Below, piece after piece: positions 1 to 8,663 of a stretch of 64,000 nucleotides of DNA. Both the position numbers and the translations under genes were made by a program. This DNA is from Geobacter sp. UBA5735 (GTDB lineage: Bacteria; Desulfobacterota; Desulfuromonadia; Geobacterales; Geobacteraceae). The notes beneath the pieces are model-generated. The model did not search any database and was not told the origin of the DNA. It saw only the letters and a list, made by a program, of their open reading frames with translations. Where the stretch lies: positions 1 to 64,000 of the forward strand of contig DIFZ01000045.1 in the NCBI GenBank assembly GCA_002419385.1, read 5' to 3'. Within the stretch, counting starts at the first letter, position 1. Each line of letters begins with the position of its first letter.

Positions 1-7
1 GCACAGA

Positions 8-38
8 CCAAACCGGAAGACACTGTGCCGGTTTTGGT
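8..38. repeat. Inverted repeat before first gene
   Basis: Arms ACCAAACCGG (8-17) and CCGGTTTTGGT (28-38) pair with one bulge around an 11-base loop, directly upstream of the ATG at 42. There is no run of T after it, so it may be the end of a terminator for a gene outside the window or a leader hairpin for the small gene that follows. The two cannot be told apart from this sequence. Confidence 0.4.
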
Positions 39-41
39 TAT

Positions 42-362
42 ATGAAAGCAACTGAACGCATAAATGTATTGTATACAGATATTATTAATGATTCTGTCGC
101 CGAAGAAATTAAGTGCCAGGTACAACTGTTGAAATTACTTAAAACAAGCAATTATGATAAAGCGGAAAGACAACTTGAATCGTTTTTGGATGTAAATCTT
201 GGAGCATTAACCCTGTATGTAAACAATCCACCGTTGCAGCCTAATGTTAGAGTTGTTGAGGCAATTACTGTTGCCAAAAGATACCGGGAGCAGCACCTTG
301 GACATAAAATTAATCGGATTATGGAGAAATCGGTTAAAAAAACACTTGATTTTGTGAAATAA
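42..362 (+). CDS. Small hypothetical protein
   Basis: A 106-residue open frame starting with ATG. I do not recognise a family. The protein is predicted mostly helical and soluble, with no signal peptide or membrane segment; the C-terminal third is basic (many Lys and Arg). The DNA is clearly more AT-rich than the neighbouring genes, which could mean recent acquisition or simply a poorly constrained gene. No Shine-Dalgarno is seen before the ATG, and a hairpin (8-38) lies just upstream, so the start is uncertain. The real gene might begin before the window. No functional clue comes from the downstream metalloprotease, which has its own ribosome site. Confidence 0.4.
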   Translation: MKATERINVLYTDIINDSVAEEIKCQVQLLKLLKTSNYDKAERQLESFLDVNLGALTLYVNNPPLQPNVRVVEAITVAKRYREQHLGHKINRIMEKSVKKTLDFVK

Positions 363-607
363 AGCTTTCATACAGAGACTGTAAAATAACCTTAGCCTTG
401 TCAAATTGTCTCGAAAGAAAATTACTCGATTTGCAGGCAAATCATTCATTGATACATTCGACACTAGTCCGGAAAAACGCTCTTCCGTAATACCAGCGAA
501 AGCCGGAATCAAGTTGTTTCAATAGGATATAAATCCTCTTGGTGTCGACTTTCTCCGGCGTGACGGCTGGTTGCGAGAGCATCATTAATGAAAGAGGAGG
601 ATGAAAC

Positions 608-1354
608 ATGACGAAAAAAACCGGAACAATCATGATTGCCGCATGCGTATCAATTGCCCTTTGCCACCCCGTCTTTGCCGGGTTCGATCTCGGCGGCATG
701 ATCAAGGCGGGGACGGACCTGACCAAGGCCGCGACCCTTACGGAGGGAGAAGTGAAACTGCTTGCTTCCGAGGCCAGCAAGGTTTCCGACAGTGAAAACA
801 AGGTCGCCCCGACTTCAAGCCCCTATACCAAGCGGATCGACAAGCTTACCAAGGGCATGAAATACGAGGGCAGCACCAAACCCACCATAAAGGTCTACAT
901 GGTATCCGAAGTCAACGCCTTTGCCATGGCTGACGGCACGGTCCGTGTCTATTCCGGCCTCATGGACAAGATGACCGATGACGAGGTCCGCTATGTCATC
1001 GGACACGAAATCGGTCATGTCAACCTGGGGCACTCGAAGAAAGCGCTGCAGACCGCATATACCACATCGGCTGCCCGCAAGGCGGGTGCTGCAACCGGCG
1101 GGGTGGCCGGGAAGCTCTCCGATTCGGCACTGGGCGACCTTGCGGAAAAGCTGGTGCATGCCCAGTATTCCCAGGCACACGAGAACGAAGCGGACATGTA
1201 TGCGCTCAACCTAATGAAAACCAACAAGTACGACCCGAAGGCGGCTGTAAGCGCTTTGCGCAAGCTGGAAAAAATGTACGGCAATGAAAGCAGCGTCTTT
1301 TCCAGTCATCCCGCACCGGGCAACCGGGCTGCTGCACTGGAAAAAGCGATGTGA
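608..1354 (+). CDS. Exported M48 family zinc metalloprotease
   Basis: A 248-residue protein with a typical signal peptide (about residues 1-24, ending PVFA before Gly25) and a peptidase M48 core. The zinc site HEIGH is at 133-137 and the third ligand is probably Glu194 in the motif ENEAD. It is short compared with BepA/YfgC (about 490 aa) because it lacks the C-terminal TPR region; it resembles the LoiP/YcaL type of periplasmic M48 protease, thought to act in envelope protein quality control. A GAGGAGG site lies 7 bases before the ATG, which fixes the start. It appears monocistronic. The family call is firm; the substrate is unknown. Confidence 0.85.
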   Translation: MTKKTGTIMIAACVSIALCHPVFAGFDLGGMIKAGTDLTKAATLTEGEVKLLASEASKVSDSENKVAPTSSPYTKRIDKLTKGMKYEGSTKPTIKVYMVSEVNAFAMADGTVRVYSGLMDKMTDDEVRYVIGHEIGHVNLGHSKKALQTAYTTSAARKAGAATGGVAGKLSDSALGDLAEKLVHAQYSQAHENEADMYALNLMKTNKYDPKAAVSALRKLEKMYGNESSVFSSHPAPGNRAAALEKAM

Positions 1355-1529
1355 AGAACAAGTATGTAGGCTGAAGACTGAGGGTAAAAGGAATTATTCA
1401 CGGCAATCTTTAGTTTGCGGTTGACTTGTAAAGGGCCACAACGACTACCGAACCGTTGTTGATTGAAGATAAAGGATTTCGAATTATTCCCTTCAGCCTT
1501 AACCCCTTTTTTTCGAGGTATTTCCCTTC

Positions 1530-1940
1530 ATGCACGAACAACGTTTGTCCGAGAGGATCCGCGCACAGGAGCGGCAGCCGGCGCGACGCGGCGGCAAGGA
1601 CCGCAAGTTGTGCGTGGATTCGATAGTTGCCCACCTGCAGCGGATCCTCAATACCAGGCAGGGTAATGTCCTGATCGCGGAAGACTACGGGGTCCCCGAT
1701 TTCCTGGATTTTCTCCAGACTTATCCCGATTCGGTGCGGCAGATCGAGGAGAGCATTCGCAGTGCTATCGACAGGTATGAGCCGAGGCTGTCGGGCGCAT
1801 GCGTAACGTTCATTCCCCGGGAAGAGGATGACCTGGACCTGCGCTTCCAGATCATGGCTGTCCTGGCACTGGCAGAGGACCGGCAGATTCTGCTTGAAAC
1901 GGTTGTCGGCACTGATGGAAGGGTTCGCGTACGATTATAA
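1530..1940 (+). CDS. tssE: TssE-like T6SS baseplate protein (gp25/GpW family), orphan
   Basis: This 136-residue protein matches the gp25-like baseplate wedge family. Visible hallmarks are the N-terminal RLSERI helix, HLQRILNTRQG, the EDYGVPDFLD motif and IDRYEPRL followed by a beta-rich C-terminus. In type VI secretion, TssE forms the baseplate wedge with TssF and TssG and helps start sheath assembly in the cytoplasm. No other T6SS gene is present: upstream is a metalloprotease and downstream a convergent radical SAM gene. A GAGG about 11 bases before the ATG is the only ribosome site. It could be a displaced tss gene serving a cluster elsewhere, or a remnant. Family call good, role uncertain. 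Confidence 0.72.
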   Translation: MHEQRLSERIRAQERQPARRGGKDRKLCVDSIVAHLQRILNTRQGNVLIAEDYGVPDFLDFLQTYPDSVRQIEESIRSAIDRYEPRLSGACVTFIPREEDDLDLRFQIMAVLALAEDRQILLETVVGTDGRVRVRL

Positions 1941-2025
1941 GTCGGTGGGACCGGTTGGAAGATCCAAAGCGTGCCGGCTAAGACACGAGAACACGAGCTT
2001 GTTCTGGGGATAGTTCTTGATCGGA

Positions 2026-3423
2026 TCATTTGCCGTTGCCACTCGACATGGGCCTTTGCCGGGTCCTGCCCAAACGCTTCATGAGCTTCCACAGCGGCCC
2101 CTTGACCGGGAAACTGCGCAGCGCCGCCAGCATGGCGTCGCTCATGTTGATCTCCAGCCCGGGAACTACCCAGTTCCTGCGCTTCATGGCCTCGGCGGTG
2201 ACCAGATCGCAGAGCGTGCCTCCCATGCCGGGTGAAAGGTAGAATACGGGGTCCAGCAGCGGTGTTTCCGCTGTTATGATGCCGTCCTCGACAGCTTTCC
2301 GGTAGAGGCAGGTGCCGGGAAATATCCGGATTCCCGTCATGCCGATCACGGCGGTCGGTTCCACTTCGTCCATCAGGGCAAAGCTTTCCATGACCGTGCC
2401 GGCCGTTTCCCCCGGCCCGCCGAACAGAATGTAGTGGGCAAAGTCCACGCCGGCTTCGCGGCACAGGGCCGAGGTGGAGCGGATTTCACCGGGTCCGAAG
2501 GATTTACCCAGGTTGCGGAGCATTGCGGGGGATCCGGAATCGGTTCCGAATTCCATTGCGTCGCACCCCGCTTCCACCATGAGCCGGATCAGTTGCGGCG
2601 TGATGAAGCCGGGATTGATAAAAGCCGACCATTTTACGTTCAGGGCGGCTGCAGTGATGGCTCTACAGAGGGATTCCGCGAAATCCATGGGGTAGTTGAA
2701 GATGTCGTCCACGAAATAGATGTATTCCGTCCCGAAATTTTCCACCAGATCGCGAATCTCATGAATGATGGCGTTGATGTCCCTCAACCTGACCCGGCTT
2801 CCCTCCAGAATGGGATAGGTGCAGTAGATGCAGGAAAACGGGCAGCCGCGCTTGGTCTGCAGGTTAGCCATCCCCCCTTCACGATTGTAGCGCTCCACTG
2901 GGAACAGGCGGCGGTCAGGCATGCCGATAAGCTCCACGGGCCGGGGGGGGAGGTATTCGGCTGCGCCTTTGGCCAGAACCCCCGGCAGGTCTCGCGGCTG
3001 TTCATTACGGGCAAGGCATGCCAGCAGCATGGGGAGGGCTTCCTCGCCTTCGCCCACCACCCCGTAATCACCGTCGAGGAACTCGAGAATTTCCCGTGGC
3101 ATGAGGGAATAACCGGAGCCGCCCAGGATTACGGTCGTCCTGCCGCGACAGAGGTCGACGATTTGCCGTACTCCAGCCAGGTAGGATCGGGATCCGGGAT
3201 AGGTGACGTTATCGATGTTGCGAATGGAAATGATGACTGCATCAGGGACCATGGAAGAGAACGCTTCGGAGATGGCCGTTTCCGGATCGTCCGCGAAACA
3301 GAGATCGATCGTCCGCAGTTGGTGGCCGGCAGTTGCCAAGGGGCCGGCCAGGAAGGCGAGCCCCAGGGGAAAAACCGGGTAAGGGCTCGTTTCGCGGTTT
3401 GCGGAGATGAGAAGTATGTCCAT
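2026..3423 (-). CDS. B12-binding radical SAM protein (distal gene of lipid-like cluster)
   Basis: A 465-residue enzyme of the cobalamin-dependent radical SAM class. The N-terminal Rossmann-like B12 domain spans about residues 1-135 (VVGEGEEAL near its end), and the radical SAM core follows, with the [4Fe-4S] ligands Cys194, Cys198 and Cys201 in RGCPFSCIYC. Such enzymes methylate or rearrange unreactive carbons of lipids, porphyrins or natural products. The start at 3423 is preferred because CTGGAGG precedes it and the ATG overlaps the thioesterase stop (TGATG), implying translational coupling. It is the last gene of the minus-strand run starting at 10159. The substrate is unknown. Confidence 0.8.
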   Translation of the reverse strand: MDILLISANRETSPYPVFPLGLAFLAGPLATAGHQLRTIDLCFADDPETAISEAFSSMVPDAVIISIRNIDNVTYPGSRSYLAGVRQIVDLCRGRTTVILGGSGYSLMPREILEFLDGDYGVVGEGEEALPMLLACLARNEQPRDLPGVLAKGAAEYLPPRPVELIGMPDRRLFPVERYNREGGMANLQTKRGCPFSCIYCTYPILEGSRVRLRDINAIIHEIRDLVENFGTEYIYFVDDIFNYPMDFAESLCRAITAAALNVKWSAFINPGFITPQLIRLMVEAGCDAMEFGTDSGSPAMLRNLGKSFGPGEIRSTSALCREAGVDFAHYILFGGPGETAGTVMESFALMDEVEPTAVIGMTGIRIFPGTCLYRKAVEDGIITAETPLLDPVFYLSPGMGGTLCDLVTAEAMKRRNWVVPGLEINMSDAMLAALRSFPVKGPLWKLMKRLGRTRQRPMSSGNGK

Positions 3424-3842
3424 CAGACCTCCAGGTATGCGAGCAGCCTTTCGATCCTTTCGTTGATTACCGGCGGGAGGGCGAACTGGAGGATGCCGTT
3501 CAGGTCGGTGAGCACCAGGACACACCGCCCTGAAGCGCGGAGGGTTTCATCGGGGCCGAAGATTTCGCAGACGAATTCCATGGTCGCCGTTTCCGTTCGC
3601 TTCACGGTGGTCATGACCTTCAGTTCTTCATCGAAAAGAGAGGGTTTCCTGTACTTCAGCTGCAGTTCCACGACCGGCGCCAGGTAGCCCAGGGAGTAGA
3701 CCTGGTCGGCGTTCAGGTCGAACAGCCCGGCCAGTTCGTTTCTCCCCACTTCCATCCATGCCACGTAGTTGCCGTGCCATGCCACCCGGTAGGAGTCCAC
3801 TTCGTTGAACCTGACCCGTATCCTGGTTTCGTGGTAGTTCAT
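3423..3842 (-). CDS. Acyl-CoA/acyl-ACP thioesterase, 4HBT hot-dog fold
   Basis: A 139-residue hot-dog thioesterase of the YbgC/FadM type. The region RVAWHGNYVAWMEVGRNEL matches the 4-hydroxybenzoyl-CoA thioesterase signature, although the usual catalytic Asp of the D-x-x-G-V-V-Y-H-x-N-Y motif corresponds to Asp/Ser in EVDSYRVAWHGNY. It probably releases an acyl group from CoA or from the ACP encoded in the same run. The start overlaps the upstream FabD-like gene stop by four bases (ATGA) and its own stop overlaps the next start, so translation of the three genes is coupled. Family call is sound; the acyl substrate is unknown. Confidence 0.8.
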   Translation of the reverse strand: MNYHETRIRVRFNEVDSYRVAWHGNYVAWMEVGRNELAGLFDLNADQVYSLGYLAPVVELQLKYRKPSLFDEELKVMTTVKRTETATMEFVCEIFGPDETLRASGRCVLVLTDLNGILQFALPPVINERIERLLAYLEV

Positions 3843-4687
3843 AGCGACCGGGCTGCCTCGCTTTCTATCCAGCGGTTGTACTTCTTCAGCGCATCACCGA
3901 CGCCAACTTCATGATACCTGGTGACACCCGCTTTGCGAAGAGCCAGGTAGCTTTTTTCCCAGTACACCGGCAGGAGCAGTTCGCGCAGCAGGAAGTCCGG
4001 CACATCGGCGGCTGTCAGAAAGCTCTGGTCGATGTGGTTCATGAGCGGCACGGCAGGTTCGCCATAACGGTAATCGGTGATAATTTCCTGCAGCTTGTCC
4101 CCTATGGCTTCCATCATCGGGGTGTGGAGCGGCGCGTCGCAAGGGAACAGCTTGACTGAGAATGCGCCTCTGGCCAGCGCTTCGGCCTCGAGCGATTCTA
4201 TGCTCCGGCGTTCTCCGGAGAGAAGGAAGTGACGCGACGTATTGTGGTTTGCCATGAAAACGCCATTGTTTTCGGCAATGGAGATGACAATTTCGCCCGG
4301 CAATCCCACGATGCACCCGAGGGCATAGCTGCCTGTTTCAGACATGACGCTCATGCACCGGCCGATGCGGGCGGTCAGTTCCAGCGCGTCTCCTTCCGGC
4401 AAAGCGCCGCTGGCTGCCAGCGCAGGATAGATTCCCATGCTGTGCTCCGCAATGAGGCGCGGTCTGATTTCTTCGCGCACAAGCAGGCGCTTCCGGTACA
4501 GGCTCATGGCCACACCGTAAACCTGGAGCGCAACCGATCCTGTGGACGGAGTGCCGGTCCAGGTAAAGTCGTTCAGATTCAGCCCGGCCCGTTCGCGGGT
4601 ATCTTGGGCAATTTGGCAGAAATCAGCATCGTCGGGGAGCGTGCCGCTGTGGGAAAGCGGCTGGCCCGGAAACATGAAGCAGTTCAT
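3839..4687 (-). CDS. FabD-like acyltransferase (malonyl-CoA:ACP transacylase family)
   Basis: A 282-residue protein with the FabD/PKS acyltransferase fold. The N-terminal MFPGQ motif, the nucleophile elbow EHSMG (Ser83, in place of the usual GHSLG), an Arg-containing helix near 107-110, NHNTSRHFLLSG (about 148-158) and APLHTPMM (His188) follow the family order. It should load an acyl unit onto an acyl carrier protein, here most likely the ACP at 6019-6276. It differs from housekeeping FabD in the E for G change before His-Ser, and it sits in a run with no ketosynthase, so the acyl unit may not be malonyl. Nine bases separate it from the upstream radical SAM gene. Confidence 0.75.
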   Translation of the reverse strand: MNCFMFPGQPLSHSGTLPDDADFCQIAQDTRERAGLNLNDFTWTGTPSTGSVALQVYGVAMSLYRKRLLVREEIRPRLIAEHSMGIYPALAASGALPEGDALELTARIGRCMSVMSETGSYALGCIVGLPGEIVISIAENNGVFMANHNTSRHFLLSGERRSIESLEAEALARGAFSVKLFPCDAPLHTPMMEAIGDKLQEIITDYRYGEPAVPLMNHIDQSFLTAADVPDFLLRELLLPVYWEKSYLALRKAGVTRYHEVGVGDALKKYNRWIESEAARSL

Positions 4688-4696
4688 GACAGAAGG

Positions 4697-6022
4697 TTAC
4701 TCCGGAATTGATGTAATGCGGGTTGATGGCAGCGCGCCTTGTGTCTTTTCCGCTCTCCGGATGGCGCTGCGGAAGCCGAAGTTCATCGGTGCGAAAACCT
4801 GTACCGAGCGATGAGCCTTGAAAATTCGCCGGAACATGGAGCCAAACGAGTAAAACGATCGGTTGAGCCAGTCGTGCCCCGCCTGGAGCTCTTCACTGCT
4901 CATCCCGACCGGGCTGAAGGTCACGTGCCCCATATCATAGTCTTCCCAGTCATTGGAGACGATTCTGCCCTCTGCCTCGAGGCGAGCCCTGACTGCCGTG
5001 CCGGGGTAGGGGGTGAGGATGGGGAATATGGCTGCCTCCAGCTTTGCCTGTTCGCAGAAAGAAAGGACCTGTCCGAATATGTCGGGCGTATCGCCGTCAT
5101 AGCCCAGGACGAAAGACCCGAGGATGCCGATGCCGTTATCGCGGAAAGCTTGTGAGTCTTCCAGGTAGCTGGCGGCACGATTGGTTACCTTGCCCATTGC
5201 TTCGAGGGACTTCTCGTTCAGTGATTCGAAACCTACGAACATGCCGACGCAGCCCGCTTCCCCGGCTGAACGAAGCAACTCGCGATCCCGCGCCAGGTCG
5301 ATGGGCGCGTGGGAGAGCCATTTGAAGCCCATGCCGCGCATGCCGTCGAACAGTTCGAGGGCGAAACGCCGGTCACCGACCAGGTTGTCGTCGACGAAGA
5401 AGGCGAAGGAATTCTTGCGGCGCAGGGTTTCCAGTTCCCGCAGCACCGCGTCCACCGGCCTTTTCCGGTATTTTCTGCCGTAGAACGCCGTGACCGAGCA
5501 GAACTCGCAGTCGAACGGGCAGCCGCGGGTGGTCTGGATGGTGTTGGTGAAAAGATAGTTCTTGCCGCTGAAGATTTCCCGCCGGGCCGGCGGCAGTGCG
5601 CCCATGTCCAGGTGCTGTTCCGCCCGGTAGGTCCGTTCGAGGGCGCCCTTTTCGAAATCGGCCAGAAGACGCGGCCAGACCAGTTCCCCTTCACCGATCA
5701 CCACGGCGTCTGCGTGGAGCAGTGCTTCGTCGGGCACGTTGCTGGCATGGAAGCCGCCGATGACAACGGGTACCCCCCGTTTCCGGAACGCATCTGCGAT
5801 CCGGTACGCCCGGGGAGCCTGGGGAGTCATGGCAGTCAGTGCCACAAGGTCTACGTCGCGGTCGAATTCGATTCTCTCGATGTTCTCGTCAGCCAGTTCT
5901 ACCTGCCAATGGCCCGGTGTGACAGCTGCGATGGCAGCAAGGGAAAGGGACGGGAACTTGAATCCCAGTTCGCCCCACAGCCTTCCCTTCGGCCAGCCGG
6001 GGGCCATGAGGAGCAGTTTCAC
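4697..6022 (-). CDS. B12-binding radical SAM protein
   Basis: A 441-residue cobalamin-type radical SAM enzyme, the second of its class in this run. The N-terminal B12-like domain runs to about residue 125 (VVIGGFHAS, VVIGEGELVW), then the radical SAM barrel with Cys168, Cys172 and Cys175 in RGCPFDCEFC. A C-terminal extension continues to residue 441. Sequence style is close to the BchE/HpnJ-like group of COG1032 proteins; the reaction cannot be read from sequence. The ATG overlaps the ACP stop by four bases, so it is translationally coupled to the carrier protein, suggesting that its substrate may be ACP-bound. That last point is inference. Confidence 0.8.
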   Translation of the reverse strand: MKLLLMAPGWPKGRLWGELGFKFPSLSLAAIAAVTPGHWQVELADENIERIEFDRDVDLVALTAMTPQAPRAYRIADAFRKRGVPVVIGGFHASNVPDEALLHADAVVIGEGELVWPRLLADFEKGALERTYRAEQHLDMGALPPARREIFSGKNYLFTNTIQTTRGCPFDCEFCSVTAFYGRKYRKRPVDAVLRELETLRRKNSFAFFVDDNLVGDRRFALELFDGMRGMGFKWLSHAPIDLARDRELLRSAGEAGCVGMFVGFESLNEKSLEAMGKVTNRAASYLEDSQAFRDNGIGILGSFVLGYDGDTPDIFGQVLSFCEQAKLEAAIFPILTPYPGTAVRARLEAEGRIVSNDWEDYDMGHVTFSPVGMSSEELQAGHDWLNRSFYSFGSMFRRIFKAHRSVQVFAPMNFGFRSAIRRAEKTQGALPSTRITSIPE

Positions 6023-6276
6023 TTCCTGTTTTCCGCGATATACCGGGCTATGCTGCGCACGGACTGGAACACGACCGTTCCGGTTGCGGCGTCAGGAACG
6101 ATTACCCCGAAATCCTTTTCCATCGCCACGACCAGTTGCAGTGCATCGATGGAGTCCAGGCCGAGCCCCTCTCCGAAAAGCGGGGCGTCGGTCTCGATAT
6201 CATCCGGATTCATTCCCTCGATCCGGAGACTGTCGATGATCAGCTGTTTTACCTGGTTTATCAGTTCTTCTTCCAT
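6019..6276 (-). CDS. Acyl carrier protein
   Basis: An 85-residue acidic carrier protein. The 4'-phosphopantetheine attachment site is Ser42 in the motif GLDSIDALQL, with the usual four-helix spacing. The start at 6276 is chosen because GGAAAAGGAT lies just upstream and the N-terminus MEEELINQ is typical; a longer reading from 6333 would add an unrelated basic leader. The gene overlaps the end of the acyltransferase gene by 16 bases and the start of the radical SAM gene by four. It is a dedicated ACP for the cluster, presumably loaded by the FabD-like protein and unloaded by the thioesterase or the LpxL-like acyltransferase. Confidence 0.9.
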   Translation of the reverse strand: MEEELINQVKQLIIDSLRIEGMNPDDIETDAPLFGEGLGLDSIDALQLVVAMEKDFGVIVPDAATGTVVFQSVRSIARYIAENRK

Positions 6277-7175
6277 GAAGTATCCTTTTCCCGGCCTTTC
6301 TTCAGTTCCCAGTAGTCGAACAAGTTGTACCACTGGTCTGGATAGGCCCTGATGTAGTTTTCAAAAACCCGCAGTATTTCCGCCGTTCCCGCCATGATGG
6401 CATCCCTGTGGCCGCCGTGCACGGCAGAGAACCGGACCGGCTCTTCCATGATCGTGGCGTAGCGGTTCCCCTCGAGCGGGACGAAAACCGGGAATACCGG
6501 TGCTCCGCTGGCCAGCGCCAGGTAGGCGGCTCCCAGGGGGATGTCGGTCTTCCTGCCGAAAAAATCCAGGGAGGCGGTGTGCGAGGAGCCATCCCGGTCT
6601 CCCAGAAGGGCAAGGACTTCATTGCGCCGAAGGGCGTTCACCGCTTCGATGACCGCCAGCGGCGACGTGTCGTGACGGTCCACGTAAATGAACCCGATAC
6701 CCCGTTCGCTGCGCACCTTTTCCCGCAGTTCGTTCACACGCTCGTCAGGCTCTCTGAAGGTGAGGACGTTGATGGGGTATCCCATTTCCGCCAGGCCCAG
6801 GCCGCCCAACTCCCAATTGCCGAGGTGGGGAGAAATGAGTATGGCTCCGCACCCGTCTGCCAGTGCTCTGTCGAGATGCTCCTTGCCGACCCTCCTGCCG
6901 ATCAGGGCATCGAGCCGTTTCCCACGGAGCCGCATCATCAGCATGACATCGGTCCAGTTGCGGGAGAATTTGTAAAAGGTGGAGACAACCAGCCGCTCTA
7001 CATCATTCCTGCCGGTTATGATCCGGAGATTGGCCCGGATGATGCGCCTTTTCCCGCTCAGGAGGAGGTAGAACAGTCCTCCGGTGACGAAAGCGAAGAA
7101 CGGGAAGCAGAACCTGGGCACCACCAGGGTCAGGAGGTTGATGAAGAACAGGCTGATGCTGTTGTACAATGTCAC
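6261..7175 (-). CDS. LpxL/HtrB-like lysophospholipid acyltransferase
   Basis: A 304-residue membrane-anchored acyltransferase of the LPLAT superfamily. An N-terminal hydrophobic segment (about residues 8-38) precedes the HLGNWE catalytic motif (His117 to Glu122) and a GDRDGS segment typical of lipid A acyltransferases. It would transfer an acyl chain from ACP to a lipid or sugar acceptor at the inner membrane. I place the start at the GTG at 7175, with GGTGAG upstream; a longer frame reaching 7496 reads as out-of-family sequence. It lies between the SPASM radical SAM gene (82-base gap) and the ACP gene. Together with the neighbouring sugar genes it suggests an acylated glycolipid product. Confidence 0.8.
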   Translation of the reverse strand: MTLYNSISLFFINLLTLVVPRFCFPFFAFVTGGLFYLLLSGKRRIIRANLRIITGRNDVERLVVSTFYKFSRNWTDVMLMMRLRGKRLDALIGRRVGKEHLDRALADGCGAILISPHLGNWELGGLGLAEMGYPINVLTFREPDERVNELREKVRSERGIGFIYVDRHDTSPLAVIEAVNALRRNEVLALLGDRDGSSHTASLDFFGRKTDIPLGAAYLALASGAPVFPVFVPLEGNRYATIMEEPVRFSAVHGGHRDAIMAGTAEILRVFENYIRAYPDQWYNLFDYWELKKGREKDTSWKKN

Positions 7176-7257
7176 AGGGCACGACTCACCGGGAAAACGT
7201 GATCTGCAGTGTCCGTAAACGGCGCATGCCGTCCATTGGGGAACGAAGCCGGCTGCA

Positions 7258-8643
7258 TCATGGCTTGTTCCCGCAACGGAGCTTCTTTTCCCGGGCGGCT
7301 GAACCGCAAAACTCCTTTTTCCAGGCCCGTTCGGCAATTTCCCCATAGCGGCCGGCGTAGCTGTCCATATTTTCCGACAGCCCGGTAAAAATCTGTTCAG
7401 CCCCGTTATGGGTGGCATACACGCCGGGGCTTTGAAAGAAGTCCCGCCCGATTTCGGGGTGATCGATGAGCATGCAGGGCCGCAGCAGGTTTTCATGCTG
7501 CCCCTGGCGTTCGCGGATGGCCTGGAACAGGGGGGACCTCAGTGCCTCCTTGAGGGATGTCCTGCGGATGTTGTCGACGGCAAAATGGCAGAAAACGCAC
7601 GGTTCGATATCGCCATTGGCATTGATGTGGAAATATTTCCTCCCCCCGGCGATACAGCCGCTGATAATGGGGCCGTCATTCCAGAAATCCACTATGATCA
7701 TGGGCTTGGAGGCGCGGAAGTCGACGGTACGCCGCCGCATCAGATCCCGTTGCTCGGGGGTCGGCATCAACGACAGGTCGGGCCTTCTTCCCACCGGCAC
7801 ATACGAGAAGAGCCAGAGTGCCGAGCATCCTTTTTCCACCAGCAGATCGATGAAGTTACCGTCGGTTATGATACCGGTGTTCCTGCTGGTCTGGGTGAAC
7901 GAGCCGCAAAAGGAGAGCCCGGCATTTCGCAGCAGATCCATGGCGTGCATCACCTTGGCGAAGTGGCCCGCGCCGCGCCGCTCGTCGGTCTCTTTTTCGT
8001 ACCCTTCGAGGGAAAAGGCGGGCATGACGTTTCCCACACTGATCAGGCGCTCCACCAGGTGCTCGTCGATGAGCCCGCCGTGGGTGAAGACCAGGAAGGC
8101 CATGTCGCTGTGCTTGGCGAAAATGTCGAAGATGTCTTCCTTGAAAAAGGGTTCGCCGCCGGAAATGACGGCAAAGTACACGCCCATTTCCTTCATCTGC
8201 GTCAGAACCGAGTCGATTTCTTCCCGGGTCAGTTCAACGGACTTGTCGTAATCGCCCGCATAACAGCCGTAACAGTCGAGGTTACAGCGCATGGTGGGGC
8301 TGATGACCACCGTCGAAGGCGGGTAATAGCCTTCCCGGTCCAGCCAGGCCTTCCTCTTGTTGGTCCCTGACAGCAGGTGGTTTACCGCAAGGTTGGATAT
8401 CCATTTGTCGCGCTGGTTCGGATGGAGGTCACGCAGGATCCTCCTGGGGAACTCGATGCTGGGATGGTTTTCCCGGATGAGCTGCCGGATCCAGCGTATG
8501 CGCTCCCGGTAATAGTCCTTCTTCGGGATCAACTCCATGAGATAGGTCATGCGCACCAAGTTCTCATTGGAGGAATTCGTTGCCATCGAGAGGAGCAGCG
8601 ATATGATCTTTTCGGTCGAATAGGTTTTCAGGCTCTGCAGCAT
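7258..8643 (-). CDS. Radical SAM protein with SPASM-like C-terminal cysteines
   Basis: A 461-residue radical SAM enzyme without a B12 domain. A helical N-terminal region of about 105 residues precedes the cluster-binding Cys120, Cys124 and Cys127 (RCNLDCYGC). An SGGEP motif at 161-165 binds SAM. Downstream, Cys330, Cys349 and Cys352 (CIAGG...IEPCVFC) form a SPASM-like set expected to bind auxiliary Fe-S clusters. Such proteins modify peptides, sugars or small molecules; the long N-terminal extension is seen in HpnH-like and related uncharacterised groups. It is spaced 20 bases from the glycosyltransferase. No small precursor peptide gene is obvious nearby, so a lipid or sugar substrate is more likely. 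Confidence 0.8.
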   Translation of the reverse strand: MLQSLKTYSTEKIISLLLSMATNSSNENLVRMTYLMELIPKKDYYRERIRWIRQLIRENHPSIEFPRRILRDLHPNQRDKWISNLAVNHLLSGTNKRKAWLDREGYYPPSTVVISPTMRCNLDCYGCYAGDYDKSVELTREEIDSVLTQMKEMGVYFAVISGGEPFFKEDIFDIFAKHSDMAFLVFTHGGLIDEHLVERLISVGNVMPAFSLEGYEKETDERRGAGHFAKVMHAMDLLRNAGLSFCGSFTQTSRNTGIITDGNFIDLLVEKGCSALWLFSYVPVGRRPDLSLMPTPEQRDLMRRRTVDFRASKPMIIVDFWNDGPIISGCIAGGRKYFHINANGDIEPCVFCHFAVDNIRRTSLKEALRSPLFQAIRERQGQHENLLRPCMLIDHPEIGRDFFQSPGVYATHNGAEQIFTGLSENMDSYAGRYGEIAERAWKKEFCGSAAREKKLRCGNKP

Positions 8644-8663
8644 GGTTCAGTATCCTTCTTCCG

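Noticed and set aside
2434..3687. A 417-residue plus-strand open frame opposite the radical SAM gene
   Set aside because: It is antisense to a gene with intact Cys motifs and a ribosome site, has no family features, and reflects high third-position GC.
6408..7202. Plus-strand frame opposite the LpxL-like gene
   Set aside because: No ribosome site and no family; the minus-strand gene has HLGNWE and fits the cluster.
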